Of a stretch of 64,000 nucleotides of DNA, positions 1 to 12,645 are shown piece by piece. Made by a program: the position numbers and the translations under genes. The notes beneath the pieces are model-generated. The model saw only the letters and a program-made list of their open reading frames with translations, did not search any database and was not told where the DNA came from. Source of the stretch: Pyrenophora tritici-repentis (lineage: Eukaryota; Ascomycota; Dothideomycetes; Pleosporales; Pleosporaceae). The stretch is from assembly GCF_003171515.1 (NCBI RefSeq), contig NC_089394.1:1488001-1552000 (forward strand). The letters are read 5' to 3'. Numbering within the stretch: the first letter of the stretch is position 1; every line of letters starts with the position of its first letter.

Positions 1-49
1 AATTCGATAGTACATCGCAAGCAGGATTTGACTAGTCATGAGAAGCTAT

Positions 50-3000
50 TCAAATGAATTCTTGTTTCACCCGCATTCGCTTTGAGCTGTACTTACGCTC
101 ATAGGGCTCAGAAACGCTTGGACGTTTCAAAGGGATTGCAGGTAGTGGCTTTTCGCACGTCATGTGGTCTATAGTACCGAAGGGTCGCTCAAGATTCTGA
201 CCATTGATTAATTTCGCCAAGGTAGTTGGGAAACCACTTATTAGTCTTGGAGTACTCGTAATGCCTCGAATGGAGAACGCGATAACCTCGTCCATTGTCT
301 CGGCACGGAATGTGATCCGTCTTTTGAATGGAGGGAGTCCTTTGGGAATAGTCTGAATACAGCGAACGGGGTTTCCCTGGACGAGAAACCATGAAGAGGT
401 TTCGAGCAGTTGCTCATACAAATAGCGTAGACCTTCTCGAGGCAGGTCAAGGCGACAATATATGTACCCTAAGCACAGGTAACTACCTCCCTCTAGTTTA
501 GGTAGTGCATCTAGTTCAAAGTAGAACATTGAAGCTAGCATCAAGTCAATTACCGCTGTTATAGTACCTCCATCGTTTTGGATCTTCCGTGTGGTAATAG
601 CCTTAAGATTCGGTATCTGAAGTGCATCATCCAAGCTCGGCTCTGGGCCAGTAAACTGTACATTAAGTCGATGGTATTTATGCCGTATGTTGAGATCTAG
701 GGAGTTGTAAAACCGTTTCCATGCATCTTCGCCGTTCAAGTTACGCATAAAGCTATTGAACAAGCGCACGTAAAATCGGGATCTCGTGATCCCGAGATCT
801 ACGGCATCCGCTGACGTTCCGGTCCCAAGCGATAAAGCAAAATCGGGGTATGGTTTCGCCGGCCATATGAAACGAGCTTCCCATTGAGCGATGCTCGCTG
901 GATTATTGTGTTGAAGCCCTCCATCCTGAAACATCCCCAAGCTGCGGACCGCCTGAGGTTTGAAAAACCAAGGTGCGGCTGATGTACAGCATGCCCTGAA
1001 ATCGTCAGACTATGCAAACCTTGCGATTGAAGGACACTTACGCATCACTGACAGAGATATCATCCTGCGCTTTTTCAGCGCGAACAACATCATATCCTAA
1101 TAGTCGTAAGCTAAAGCTGTCACAGTGAAGATATCTACTGACCGATGTTATCAGGACGCTTCCCCCCGTTGTAGTTAGTGAACAACCACGGTAGCGAGTC
1201 ATTAACAGCTGTTGTAGTGACAGCTACTTTAGTGTCGTTTCTCAACGGATTGAACATCTGCAGTGGGGAGTCGAATGTTTTCCTGAAAGCTTCTTGTACT
1301 GCTGCGAGACTATACTGGCCATCTTCGACATATGCCACGAGAAGTTGAAGCGCTCTTGAAATCAGTGCTTTTCGCTTGCCAAACGTTTTGGCTGCTACTT
1401 GCTCGAATCTTTGTATAGACTCAGCAGCGCTCCATTGCAGCAAGAACATACCAATGACAACAAGACCGCCTATCATTATTAGTTTGAGACTGAGTAATTT
1501 TTTAATATTCTTACCAGCCGATGTTCCACATACAAAGTCGAAGTTATCCTTCGCAGCGCATCCAAACGGGGCAAGTAAGCTGTCGAGATGTTGAAGGAAG
1601 GTCAGAGGTATCACTCCTCTGACACCACCCCCGTCGACACTCAGAATCCGTATACCCGCTGTCGGGGGGACGAATCGAAAAATTGAGTTTTTGTAATTCA
1701 CGCCACATAGGACGCATTCTGGAAGCTCATATGTGTTTCTCTCGGAGTGGGAGCGACGTCCGAATATCCGAATACACGGGTCACATAGAGCGTGACTACA
1801 TGGAAGAACCTTTTCTGGCATACGCGAGAAGCAACAGAAACACGATCGATGGCTTTTGAGGTCCGCTAAGTGGGTGTGATTCGCGTTCAATACCTCACGG
1901 TGCACATCGCTAGCAGATTGTGCGCCATCCTCGTACTTCGCAAAGATGACTCGAAACTCATGTAGTACAGCAGAGACGAACTTGCGCTGTATCTCCCTGT
2001 GCATCGTATACGAAGCAATAGCAGCTTTGCATGGATCAGCATAAAGTGAGCTAAATAGATACTCCGGTGAGAAACCTAAATATGTGAGCAGGACATCAAC
2101 GAAAATGACATATAACGTACTATGCGCGTCTGGTGGATAGCTAGATAGAAGCAGGGCTGAAGCTATCAAAGGTGCAGCGAAATGCCAGAGCCAGGCTTGT
2201 GAAGGCATCTGGTTTAAGAAGTCCGTGAGGCAAGCTTCAAGGAGATTGGTCGTGAAACCTCGCGGGCGAGAAGCACTGGCGAAATGGAATCCTGTCGTGC
2301 TATCGCTACTCATGTGGCTAAGTGCTTGCTTTGTCAAAGCTTGAAAGTGAGTATAACTAAACTGCGTAAATTTGCTTGCGCGCTCATCCATGGATGCGTC
2401 AGACATGGCTAAAAGGCGTCTCTTCAAAGCCCGTGCTCGGGCTGTGGTTGATTTACATGATTGCAGGCCCAGAACTTCAATATCGCCTATTCCTAGGCGT
2501 TTAGGCTGTTTATCCTGCGACTCGCTATTATTTTGCATAGCTTCGACAAGTAGCAGGGTGGCTTTGTTGGCCGCGACTCTCTCGTCAAATGTGTCCGATG
2601 TGGTTTCCACGACTAACAAAATGCGGGGCACCGTCGGTAAATCAGGCGCAGCCGCCGCCGTCGCAAAATCAGCTAGCCACTTTGCAGCAGCCCTTGGCCC
2701 CCCAAGATCGCTAACAAAGCAGCAGATGACACTTGAGAAGGGCGAAAAGATTCGCCCACATAGCGTCGCATTGATGTTCTGGACTTTTGGCAAAGGCCAT
2801 GAAGTTGCGGGTATTGAGTAGGTGAGAGCAGGATTTCGAGGTTGCAGGTGAGAGTTTTGCATACCACAATCGATGACGATAAGCGGCGCACACCCGCTGT
2901 ATCTAGACAGCGACCACAAAAACACCTCCTTGTGTACAGGTACTGCGATATCGTCTCCTAAGAGTCCATTCAAGAGGATGGTCTTGGATCTTCGCCCTAC

Positions 3001-3141
3001 AAAGGTTACAAAAGATGGCCGGCAGCTATTCCTAACAACACTAGAGCCTGTACCGGAGAGTGAGGTCAACCCAAGCTCATGGTACGTCAGCGTGTTCCCA
3101 CTAGGAGCTGCGTCGAAAGTAATCCACGGTGAAGGTTTCAT
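50..3141 (-). CDS. Patatin-like phospholipase with RING-like zinc finger
   Basis: Patatin-like lipid acyl hydrolase, a recurrent Starship accessory family (PLP). Four exons fit: 3141-1515, 1469-1143, 1096-1042 and 995-50, with introns of 45, 46 and 46 nt; summed exons are 985 codons including stop, so about 984 residues. A Cys/His cluster with CxxC spacing resembling a RING finger lies at about residues 450-500. The patatin domain follows: oxyanion loop DGGGVRG, and nucleophile motif GTSAGG, which is completed only when the 45-nt intron at 1470-1514 is removed. The catalytic Asp motif DGG is in exon 4 (FQDGGLQHNN). The dyad is therefore intact. The start is the first Met of the long exon; nothing upstream argues for an earlier one. 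It is divergent from the DUF3723 gene across 240 bp. The C-terminal 150 residues have no domain I recognise. Confidence 0.88.
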
Positions 3142-3381
3142 TTTTGGCGATGGTACATTTGCGCTGGGCAGTCAAAGGATTTTATGCCGTTGGGCATACA
3201 GCATTCAGTTTGCCGTTACCAGAATATGCGCAACATCCGGGTCATGAATCATGTAAACCGACCCAGTTGACGGTTACAGCCATCATGTCAGCCCTAATGC
3301 AGCTTTCTGGCTTCCCATAGCTCGGTATAGAGTCTATTTAATCCCAAGTTCGTCGGAGCGGGATGTTGACCAGATACCGCT
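3142..3381. promoter_or_regulatory. Shared divergent promoter region, patatin / DUF3723
   Basis: This 240-bp gap separates two head-to-head cargo genes and must hold both core promoters. No TATA or operator motif is convincing. Function is inferred from position only. Confidence 0.4.
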
Positions 3382-6300
3382 ATGGAGCTACCCGATATAG
3401 ACTTTGCTGCGACAAGGTCGACGTGTTTCAGAGGAGTTGCACGAGTACCACTGCATGCCTTGAACTTTCGAAACAGGCTTGTCTTGGACAAACATCGGGA
3501 ACTTTCTGAAGAAAATGTTAGACGGCTACAGAATATCTATAAGCAAGTTGGCTGCAACCGGCTAGAAGAAGAAAATGTTATCAACGCAGTCATTGCAGAT
3601 GAAGATCTAGTTGTAGAGTTGTCCTCACAAGGCAAGTCAATAGAAGATTTTCGCAATCTTCAGTGGCCACAGGATGCGCTGGATCTACCTCTCGAGTATG
3701 TAGACTGTCTTTCGGGAATGCACCGTATCGAGGCGGCGCGACGATTCTTAGATGAGAACGACAAATGGTGGGTCGTGAGACTCTTCTCTCATAGTGAGTT
3801 GCTTACCCGTGTTGAAATTGTACCTAACATTAGACAAGACACGCCCAAACCAATATTAGTACAAATCATTGAGTCGTTTGCCAACGAACAGAAGCCTTCA
3901 GACGGAGAAGTTTTCCGAAAGATACGACTATATCATAGGGAAAATGACGAAGAAGCCCAAAAACGTTGGTGGTCTCGTCTAGAGAAATCCAAACCAAAAG
4001 ATCTACGGCAGCTCCTGAGGAGACCAATGCTCATTGCTGGTTTTGACGCTCTAGTTGACATGCCAGGGCTATGGGCCAAGGTGCAACTTGGGGCGCTTCA
4101 CAGACTCTTGGTACTAAAGTGTGACGAAGTATAACATGAAATCCCTTATCCGATATTACATCCTAACTGAGAATAGGAGATGGCGCTATATCTAGACCAT
4201 ATTGCCAAAGCCTGGACTAAGATTTTGCGTTGCGGTGAAAAGACGTTACCGTTCTCTATTGTAGACGCGGTCACTGTACAAAATCTCCAGCTTCTCGCCC
4301 CTGCATACTCGGACATGGACAAAAACTTGGTAATTGAGTTGATGGAACGTGGGGATATATTCTCTTCCCTGAAGAGCGGTACTATACGGAGGACGCTTAC
4401 CGAGAACATATGCGCTTTCCCGGGGGTCATCCCATCGTTATGGGGTTTTTTTGAGATGCTCAAATACCTAGAGCCTCTTGCGGAAGCGCTTAGACATCTA
4501 TTGGGCAAGCACATGAAACGTACAATACGGTCAAGCCTTATGGGGCTGTATTTCGCCCCTAGTAAGATCATGGTTCAGACTACCGAGACTCAGGACGTCG
4601 AGATAAAAGTCGCACTCAGTCGGAAGCAAGCAGGGATGGTTGCATATACCGAGCTTTGGGCATTCTGCGGTCGCTACTTCGATGGTTTAACTGCATTCAC
4701 ACCGAGGAAAGAGACTGGAGAGCCAAAACCTACTGTGAATGGCCCTAATCCGGTAGTCTGGCAGCATCTCGCTAGGTTCGCGGTCTCTCGAGGGTTCCAG
4801 ATACCACATGCTCAAGCTCTGGTAGCGGATGAAGGGCGTTTACATTCACAACTCGCACTAGAGTACCTTCGTAAGGCAAGGCCAACGTGTCCTAGGTTTT
4901 CTGACAACGACATCCGAAAGGTACTTGATGCTGTCCCAGTAAACATGGATATTTCGCAACACCAATCCCCTCTACCGTTACCGCATCTTAGTATTGATAG
5001 GCGAATTGGTCGTCCGTTTGCACGTGACTTTGCCGAAGAGAAGAGATTACTCTTCTTTCCACACTTGTATGGGCCTGTGGTATTTGAAAATGCAAGTATC
5101 AGCCTAATGCGAAGGGATCTATTCTCGTGCATATTTGGTTCATTTACATTCGAGGTATGTGTGGCTCTAAAGTAGAAATTTAATACTAACGCGAGCCAGA
5201 CCAGTGATTTTGAATTGGCCACGAATTCCGGTGAACCAGCGCAGGATATAATGGATATGGATACCCCCTCTGAAGTACTCGGATCAGACACCCGGCTTAC
5301 TGATTTGGAGTCACGTTGCTCAAGGCTCCAACAAGAGTACCAGAGCCTTTTGTCACAGCATGACACTCTAGTAAGGAAATACGAAATCGAGCAGAGCAAG
5401 ACCGAGGGGTTAGAGATCGAGAACTTGGAGCTCCAAGCCAAATGCAGGGATCTCACCCAGAAATATTCAGCGCAATGTGAAGCAAACGAACTTGAAACGA
5501 ACATGGCTAGCGACGAAATTCGGAAAGATCTTGACAATCTACAAAATAGACACCATCACCTCGAGGATGCCTACAACCGTGTTGTACTAGAACATAAAGA
5601 CTGCGACGCGACTAAGAAACAGCTCTCCTCTTTAGCGCGACAATGGAAGGCGCAGGGGGATAAGAACCTTGAGCTCAACTCTACTTGCGCAAGACTGAAA
5701 AGAGAGCTTGAAGAAGCGCTGGCAAACCGAAATTTCGAAGCAGCAACAGTCGACAAAGGCAAATTATCAATAGTAGTGCCCGAACCTATTGAAGCAACGA
5801 CCATGTCAGCACTAGAGGACAGTGATACTACACCAACGACTGATCAACCACTATACTCTTGGGTACCGAGGACCGATCAAAGCTCCTACGAGATGTTCTT
5901 TGCCTATTGCACTGCCAACGGTGGTAGTGCGCTTCAAGGCTGGGGATCTTTGATCAGTATGCAAGCGGAGTCGGCGTTACCCAGGATCGAACAACTTCTA
6001 CACCAGGCTGAAATGGAATTCGGCAGTGATCAGTATGGAGCAATGACAATCTTAGGCAAGATCATCATACCAACATCAGCCGAATATGTATTCCAATGCT
6101 TCGGGCCAACGCACCAAACCATCTTCATTGGACCAAACTCTGTATTATCAGCCTACGTCCCTGTCATTGAAAGACGAGCTTCTTCATCTCAAACAGGCTC
6201 ATCAGTCATGACAATCATAGATGCTGCTGCACAAGCAACCAGCAAAGCGCTTGTGAAACGGCAGCGACAGGAAGACGATTCCGAAGACGACGAGATTATA

Positions 6301-6465
6301 AATGACCGAGGATTTGGGAAAGAGTTGACCAGGTATACCACAAAAAAGAGCATCCCAAAGCGAAGGATATTAAGATTGCAAGGGCCCGAGGTACCCAATA
6401 TGAGCACTGAGAGTAGAGGGCATATAGATAGTGAACATGCTAGCGAGCAGCAAAAGCTAACGTAA
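3382..6465 (+). CDS. DUF3723 family protein
   Basis: Starship-associated DUF3723 protein; molecular function unknown. Three exons fit: 3382-4128, 4177-5154 and 5200-6465, with in-phase introns of 48 nt (branch CTAAC) and 45 nt (branch TACTAAC), giving about 996 residues. The N-terminal two thirds holds the conserved family region, including a segment with CLSGMHRIEAARRF and the tryptophan-rich QKRWWSRLEKSKP. The last exon starts with a long heptad-rich coiled coil (about residues 585-720), then a globular stretch, then a basic C-terminus (KKSIPKRR) that may be a nuclear localisation signal. No frame damage is seen. Family identity is by recognition of the sequence pattern; a profile search would settle it. 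Confidence 0.82.
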
Positions 6466-6561
6466 GATTATCCAAGAAGGATTGAATTATCTATGGCAAC
6501 TACTCTAAATACAGTGCAGCTAACAGTAAATTGGATATATCTATCCTGTTCCAGCTGTGAC

Positions 6562-7128
6562 TCACGCCCCGTTGACCATCTTTGACGGGAGGACGACGTT
6601 GATTGGCAACGGACTAGAAGTTGAGATTCGATTTGGGGTAGGGCGAGGCGGGGTCGCGGGAAGATACCAAGACTCCCCAACATAGCTAGGTGGGCTTTCC
6701 TGGACAGCAGCCGCATTGGGCAGCTCTTGAGTCTGTTCCCTGCTATGTCTATTGCCAGGCATGTACGGCGGAGACGGTGATGGCGAAGACGTGCGAACGA
6801 TTCTGACGTGACCTCTCGAGATGCCATCACTAACACTCTGATAGTGAGCTGGTCGCTTGATGTGGGGATTATTGCTCTTGACCTAATAAGTTCAATATAA
6901 CGAGTTTACCGTGAACTAGTCCCCACCTACATAGTCTTGTACGAAAGGAGGCCAGTTATGTCCTCTCTCCTCCGTGCTAAAAACGAGAGGAGTAACGCCA
7001 GGTTTCTCGACAATAATGGAGATGCGGACTCTATCGTCGATTTGATGAAGCTCCGCAGCTTTCCGGAAGATACCAGTGTAGCGGGTGTTGAAGGATCGGG
7101 AAAGGTTCTGGGGTGGCGCTCGAGGCAT
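6562..7128 (-). CDS. Small MADS-box-like (SRF-type) protein
   Basis: Two exons fit: 7128-6931 and 6837-6562, with a 93-nt intron (donor GTAGGT, acceptor CAG, phase 0), giving 157 residues. Exon 1 carries the pattern seen in small fungal MADS/SRF-like proteins: a basic stretch, then RKAAELHQIDDRVRISIIV, then a short strand ending in a WPPF motif. Exon 2 is proline- and serine-rich with no domain. The start chosen is the Met at 7128, 11 codons inside the longest open frame, because it sits directly before the conserved basic part. A second gene of this general type lies at 51574-52291. Likely a nuclear DNA-binding protein, but that is an inference from weak similarity. Confidence 0.55.
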
Positions 7129-7626
7129 CTTGAACGATGATAGGAGAAATCGAGTATGCACGGTGATGGTGTTGGTACGAACGTTTGGTGAGAGGGTTTT
7201 CTGGTTGCCGGTTACTGCTGCGCGTGTTCTGATGGCTGATAAGGCGATGCCGTATTATAGCACAATCCAGGAAACGGTTGTTCGCAGGGAGGCGCAGGCT
7301 GCACCTCGGCAGCGCGGAACACGCTAACAGCACTCCGGCGGCTAAGCATGTTGGAACCAACCGGAAATCTTGCCTCGCTTGTGCTACTAAATCAGTGCTT
7401 ACATGGCGGCTAAAAGATAGCCTGTGCGCGATTGATGTGGGGTGTCAGAAACAGGGACCCGTATCGCATCAGTCATCCGCAGTTGCCGGACTCATGAGAC
7501 AGGCCCCCAAGATGGTATCCAGAACGCCGCTTCCTGTCACCTGGTACGATAACTGACGCCATATATCTACCGTGGAGTGGCTATCTTCGCGAATTCCGGT
7601 CACCCGTGATACCTAGTTAAATAATT
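7129..7626. other. Intergenic, no gene seen
   Basis: About 500 bp between the divergent MADS-like gene and the ferric reductase gene. Short open frames here have no coding-like composition and no recognisable repeat. It presumably holds both promoters. Confidence 0.5.
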
Positions 7627-9353
7627 ATGCAGATTATCGTTGTCTACGCCATTGCGTACAGCTCAGCGATAGGCCTTCTAGTTGGTTGGAGGCTCTCACA
7701 ATGTCTCACCGCGCAGGCCCGTAAGCATATCTTCACCACTTTCACGAAATGGTTCATATATACCCTTGTAGCACCAAGGTTCAACGGAAGCTCAGATGTT
7801 ACGATTATGACGGGGACCATCATCGTCCTTCTTATCATTGCTAATATCATTGGATGCTCTCTTTCCGTCCAAAGTCGACTTGAGTTGTCGCTTCGTCTAG
7901 CGAGGCTTAGCGTCACTAATCTCGTGATTCTCTATCTCGGTGGCAGGTCCAACATTGTCTTGGATAAAGTTTTTCGTCTTTCTCATCCAGAGCATCAACT
8001 ATTGCACCGATGGATTGGGCGTGTCACAGTTACGGAAGGCTTAATCCACGGGACTCTTGGAATCCTTCAATTATCATCTACTGTCCAGCCGATTGAACTT
8101 TCGGTATGCTCTCACTGTTTTGCATCAACACCACGGATCTAACATGACATGCAGCTATTGATCGTTGTAGGGGTTATTGCATTAACTTCAGTTCTTTACG
8201 TGCGTCGCAGACTATATGAGATATTTCTCAAGACACACTCTCTCCTCTCGGTCGCTACATTAGTCCTACTGTGGCTTCACGTTGGAGTCCCGAACACCTA
8301 CGTACTCACGTGTTTTGCCACTGCAGGTGCTATCTATCTGCTGCAAAAGCTGCTTTGGCTTATCCAGTTTCTATATCGAAATCTTGGTTCTGGTCCGTCG
8401 TCTCGAGTATCTATCTCGCGCTTCTTGCACGAGGGGGTAGGACAAGAGGTTTTACAGCTTCAAATCGACACAAAACGGCCATGGAATGCCAAGCCTGGCC
8501 AATTCGTCTACCTTTCTTTGCCTCATATTCGAAGCCTTGGGCTTGGACTATTAGAATCACATCCCTTCATGGTCGCGTGGGCTTCAAATAACCAAAAAGG
8601 AAAAACAGCCAGTGTTATTCTCCTTGTACAGTGCTGTACAGGTTTTACCCGTAGGCTGCAGAGTGCTGGCACCCTGAAATCTGCATTCATCGATGGGCCT
8701 TACGGTGGTGTCAAAGCAGACTCGTACAGAGGATACGATAAAGTCTTGCTTATGTCAAGCGGTATAGGGATCGCGGCACACTTGTATACCGCTCGATATC
8801 TACTTATATCACACAATCAACAAACTGCGCGTGTCAGAAGATTGACACTAATTTGGTTATTAGAGACGCAAGGTATTCTCAGATGCCAGTCAGATACTTC
8901 AAAAGGTCCCCGCTAAAGTACAACAGACCAGATGCGTTGGGCAGAAGAGTTCCTTTGTGCTTTGAACGATATGGATCAAAGACAGATTCTTACAATCTTC
9001 TGCTTTTATCCTAGTCACACTGAGGGTTCTTCCGAGGGCAGAGTAACCAGTTTCCAATCACCTAGATCTCGGATCCTACCTCTTTCTACCGCACTTGACA
9101 TGTCTTGGTTTATCGAAAGCGAGTGGGGTGCTGAAGCAGGTAACATGCTAGTTGCAGGTAGGTTACTTCTGCCTTTCTCTTTGCATAACTGACCTTGAAA
9201 GTTTGTGGAAGCCCTCAGTTCGAGTCTCGAGCGAGAAAGGCTGTCAGGTCAAGTTCGCATGAAATAGATTTCCAGAATAGCGTTTTCCAGCCCAGCGAAA
9301 CACAAGCAAGTAAACTGTCAGGATTTAGGTACTACCAAGGGAAAGAAGCTTAA
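7627..9353 (+). CDS. Ferric reductase (FRE/NOX-type transmembrane oxidoreductase)
   Basis: Plasma-membrane ferric/cupric reductase: moves electrons from NADPH through FAD and two haems to extracellular metal. Four exons fit: 7627-8103, 8155-8872, 8927-9157 and 9202-9353, with introns of 51, 54 and 44 nt; the phases close on a TAA at 9351 and give 525 residues. N-terminal half: several hydrophobic helices with paired histidines (HRWIGRVTVTEGLIHG, then FLKTHSLL and LLWLHV) as haem ligands. FAD domain: HPFMVAW near residue 295. NADPH domain: GPYGG near residue 340, SSGIGIAAHL, and the C-terminal GNMLV-VCG motif, which is rejoined only by removing the last intron. No damage seen. It is a standard Starship accessory family. 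A hAT transposon lies 55 bp downstream of the stop. Confidence 0.88.
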
Positions 9354-9819
9354 TATGTAGTAAGAGTTCACAAGCACATATGTAGAGGTACCTAGGTAGT
9401 CTATAAATCAGTGATCGGAATGGTCTGGTCTGACTTGGTCTTGGTCTGGTCTAGACCGCCAAGACTTGGTCTGGTCTGGCGATTTTTTGAGACCGTGGTC
9501 GGACCGGTCTAGATGATCGGACCGGTCCGGCTATAAATAGGTCCACGTGACTAGATCTTAGACTAATCTAGCCAGAAAATTTAGCACAATATGAGTCATT
9601 AAGATCAAGGTAAGTCTTCTACTTACATAGAACAATCAAGTCCTTAACAACCTACTTATATACTATTGTTATGGAGCCTTCAACACCAACCTCACCGTCC
9701 CCATCGAATATTATAAGACTAGATTTAACGTCTCTTACTCCATCTCCTATCCCCACGTCATCACCCACCCTATACTATCACCCACTCCTATTCAATATCA
9801 CGAATCTCCAGATGAGTTC

Positions 9820-12137
9820 GTGCAGGGCGGTATCACGTACGTGAAACGTGCAATAATTGCAAGGAAGGATTTCCGTCAAGGTACATCACACATCTGGAAG
9901 TACGGACTCCAATACATTCGAGATAGCGATAAGAAAGAGGTGTATTACTGCCATGAGTGCAGGGTTGGGAAGAGCAAGCAAGAGTTGTTTGTCATCAATG
10001 GCACTTCTAGGATCCGGAATCACCTGGAACAGAAGCACCAGATTGATCCCCAGAGTGGCATCAAGCGAAAGGGTTCTGTACGGAAGTCTATAATCGACCA
10101 GCAAAAGGATGGGGCTGCTTCCAGCATCTTTTTCTGGAAGGAGTCAGTAGAGAAGTTTAAAGAGCTTCTAATTCGTTGGATTGTGTACTGCCATATCGCC
10201 TTCTTTCAATTAGAGAACCAGTACTTTCGTGAACTACTCCTCTTTTTAAATCCGGCACTACTCAACCACCTCCCGAAGGCTGCGAAGACTATCCGAAGCT
10301 GGGTAATGAATGCATTCATATCGAAGAAGCAACAGCTTAGGGAGGACCTACACCATTCACGGAGTAGGATCTCTATCTCCTTTGATCTCTGGACTTCACC
10401 AAACCCTTACGCTATCCTAGGCGTCGTCGCTATGTGGATTGATACTACCGGCATGCGACGTGTTACCGCTTTAGGTATGCGACGTATATACGGCGAACAT
10501 ACTGGAGAGAATCTTGGATCGGTGGTCCTTGAATTGCTGGAAGAATACGACATTAGCGGAGATCAGATTGGATACTTTATGCTGGATAATGCCTCGGCAA
10601 ATGATACCGCTGTTGAGTTTATACTCAAGGATCTCTGCCCATGGATGAAGTCAAAACAACGTCGTCATCGCCGGCTGCGTTGCTTGGGCCATGTCATCAA
10701 CCTCTGTTGCCAGGCGTTCCTTATGGGGCGAAACTGTGAGAAGTATCTTGCGAAGCTGGAGAAGCATCATCAACGTGGCGACTATACGAAGGTGGAAGAG
10801 CTCTGGAAGAAGTTCGGATGTTTGGGTCGTCTTCACAACCTGGTGCGATACATCAGGCTTACTCCACAACGGCGTGAGGAGTTTGCTACAATTATTATCG
10901 GCGGAGATCTTTCGCAATTCGACGGGCTTGAGCTTATCCAGAACAACTCGACCCGCTGGAACTCATGGTTTTATTCGATTACACGTGCATTAAATGTTCG
11001 AGAACGTTTAGAGCTCTTCTCGGCTCGTCATGTACCTGGAAAGGGCTCCGTAGGGATCGCGAACTTTAAGCTTGATGGACAGCACTGGTTTGAGCTTGAA
11101 AAGATTGAACTCGCTCTCAAAGACTTCTATGCTGCAACTTTGCTTTCTGAAGGTAAGAAGACGTCACTTGCGGACTGGTTTTCAACTTTGGACTGCCTTC
11201 TCCGGGAGATAAGCGAGACGAAGGATCACTACCACGACATCCACACTGAGGACGATAACAACTTTACATGGAAGTACCTTCAAGGCTGCGCTGATGCTGC
11301 TTGGTTAAAGTGCGTTGAGTACTATAACAATCAGCAGCTGAATTGGCAAAATCGATTCCCTGAAGATACTGACCTTCCACCGGCATATTATGCGGCTCAA
11401 ATCCTTGATCCATATCGCAAGTGGGGATGGTTCAGGCAAGAGTGGGTTCTTCATGGCGACGAAGAGAAGAAGAGGTGGTTTGAAAACGCACAATTAGCGG
11501 TGAAGCATCTCTGGGAGACAGAGTATAAGGGAAGGTACCCTGTCGAGATGCTGCCACCACCAGCCAGGAAGGAGAGAGATCCTGACCCAGCATTTGATCG
11601 CCAGCGGGAACATAAGCGCATTCGAATAGACGCTCCAGTTTCTACAACTGATTTGTATGAACAATACATCTCTACTGACCGGCTTCATAACGAAGAGGCA
11701 GGTTGCAATGAGGCTATTGCGTACTGGCTATCTCGCTACGACTCCCAACGAGATCTCGCTCGCTTCGCTCTAGACATGTTTGCGATCTCGCCTATGTCGG
11801 ATGAATGCGAACGTCTTTTTAGTAGCGCGAAGCTTACTATCGTCGATCGCCGTGGTAGGCTGAAGCACAGTCCGCAACAATCAATTAAGTGGGTCCTAGA
11901 AGGTTCAGATTGGATTGATTGATTACCGCTTTAAGCCTAGTAGTTACCTATAGGAGTTTAAGCCCTACCTAGATAGGTAAGTGGGTCTAGGAGAGTGACC
12001 GGATTGAATTGATTGTTGCGGAGTCTAGGCTGAAGGCAGATATTATAGAAGCGTGCGAGTGTCTCCGGGCCTGGTATGGAAAGCCCCAAGCTGAGGGGAA
12101 CAGCGATATCGAGGATAGTGAGAACGAAGACGACTAG
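9820..12137 (+). pseudogene. hAT transposase, C-terminus interrupted by a MITE
   Basis: DDE transposase of the hAT superfamily. The open frame runs 9820-11922 (about 700 residues). It has an N-terminal BED-type zinc-finger-like segment (YYCHECRVG then RNHLEQKH), an RNase-H-like catalytic core with ISFDLWTSPNPYAILGVV and GYFMLDNASANDTAV, the CLGHVINL block, and the C-terminal dimerisation region (FAISPMSDECERLFSSAK). After RRGRLK the frame enters a 162-bp MITE and stops within it. Beyond the MITE the same frame continues from the duplicated target (RLKADIIEACECLRAW) to a TAG at 12135-12137, so the insertion replaced about 30 native C-terminal residues. No in-frame ATG is obvious before 9820, although the frame is open upstream; the start is unresolved. 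Confidence 0.88.
11866..12027 (+). mobile_element. 162-bp hAT-type MITE, copy A (inside hAT transposase)
   Basis: Starts CACAGTCCGCAACAATC and ends GATTGTTGCGGAGTCTA, imperfect inverted ends. Flanked by the 8-bp duplication GGCTGAAG at 11858-11865 and 12028-12035. Same length and nearly the same sequence as copies B, C and D. Confidence 0.92.
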
Positions 12138-12308
12138 ATTGACAGTCAGTAGTAAAACACATTTCCTCGGCTTCCTTCTTTGCTTCAGCCTCATTCTTGG
12201 CGGTCTTGTTGGTCGGACCGGTCTGGTCGGACCGGTCCTTATGTAAGCACCTGGTCTGGTCTGGTCTGTACCCTCAGACCAGACCAGACCAGACCATTCC
12301 GATCACTG

Positions 12309-12645
12309 CTATAAATAGATGATGAATCCATACCTAACTAGTCAGACCATCGAGCGCATAGATATAGTAAGTTAAGAGAGAACTAAACTTTTGAAAGACC
12401 CAAGACAGCAGCGTCTCTGCCAGCAGCTGTAGCCATGGAACTGCACCAGTGTTGTGATTCTGCGAGATCTCTTGAGCCTGGTCTGTGCATCAAGCATGGC
12501 GCTACGAGCTTATCCCCGAGTGGCCAGCTTGACGACAAGGCTATACAGAAATAGTAGACGTAACATAAGTGATCACTTTCAAACCCAGAGGTAGCTCTTA
12601 CGCCGGTGAATTGGAGGTCAATCGCGGTACTCGGAGTGTTCACCG
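12309..12645. other. 3' flank of the ferric reductase gene beyond the hAT insertion
   Basis: The first 40 bp match the flank downstream of the FRE remnant at 19.9 kb, then the two diverge. The rest contains only short open frames and no gene I can support. Confidence 0.5.

Larger units (their letters stand above)
9409..12308 (+). mobile_element. Complete hAT DNA transposon with 8-bp target duplication
   Basis: Terminal inverted repeats begin CAGTGATCGGAATGGTCTGG at 9409 and end with the reverse complement at 12308. The element is flanked by an exact 8-bp duplication CTATAAAT (9401-9408 and 12309-12316), diagnostic of hAT elements. Subterminal regions on both sides are packed with GGTCTGGTCT-type repeats, probable transposase-binding sites. 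It encodes one transposase. The empty site survives as a paralogue at 19829-19949, where the same flanks are continuous. A 162-bp MITE is nested inside it at 11866-12027; without it the element would be 2730 bp (2900 less the MITE and one target copy). Confidence 0.93.

Noticed and set aside
1..49. Left Starship edge at the window start
   Set aside because: No terminal repeat or target duplication is visible, and the patatin gene ends right at the boundary, so the element probably continues.
2372..2821. Plus-strand frame of 149 residues inside the patatin gene
   Set aside because: Antisense shadow of a well-supported exon.
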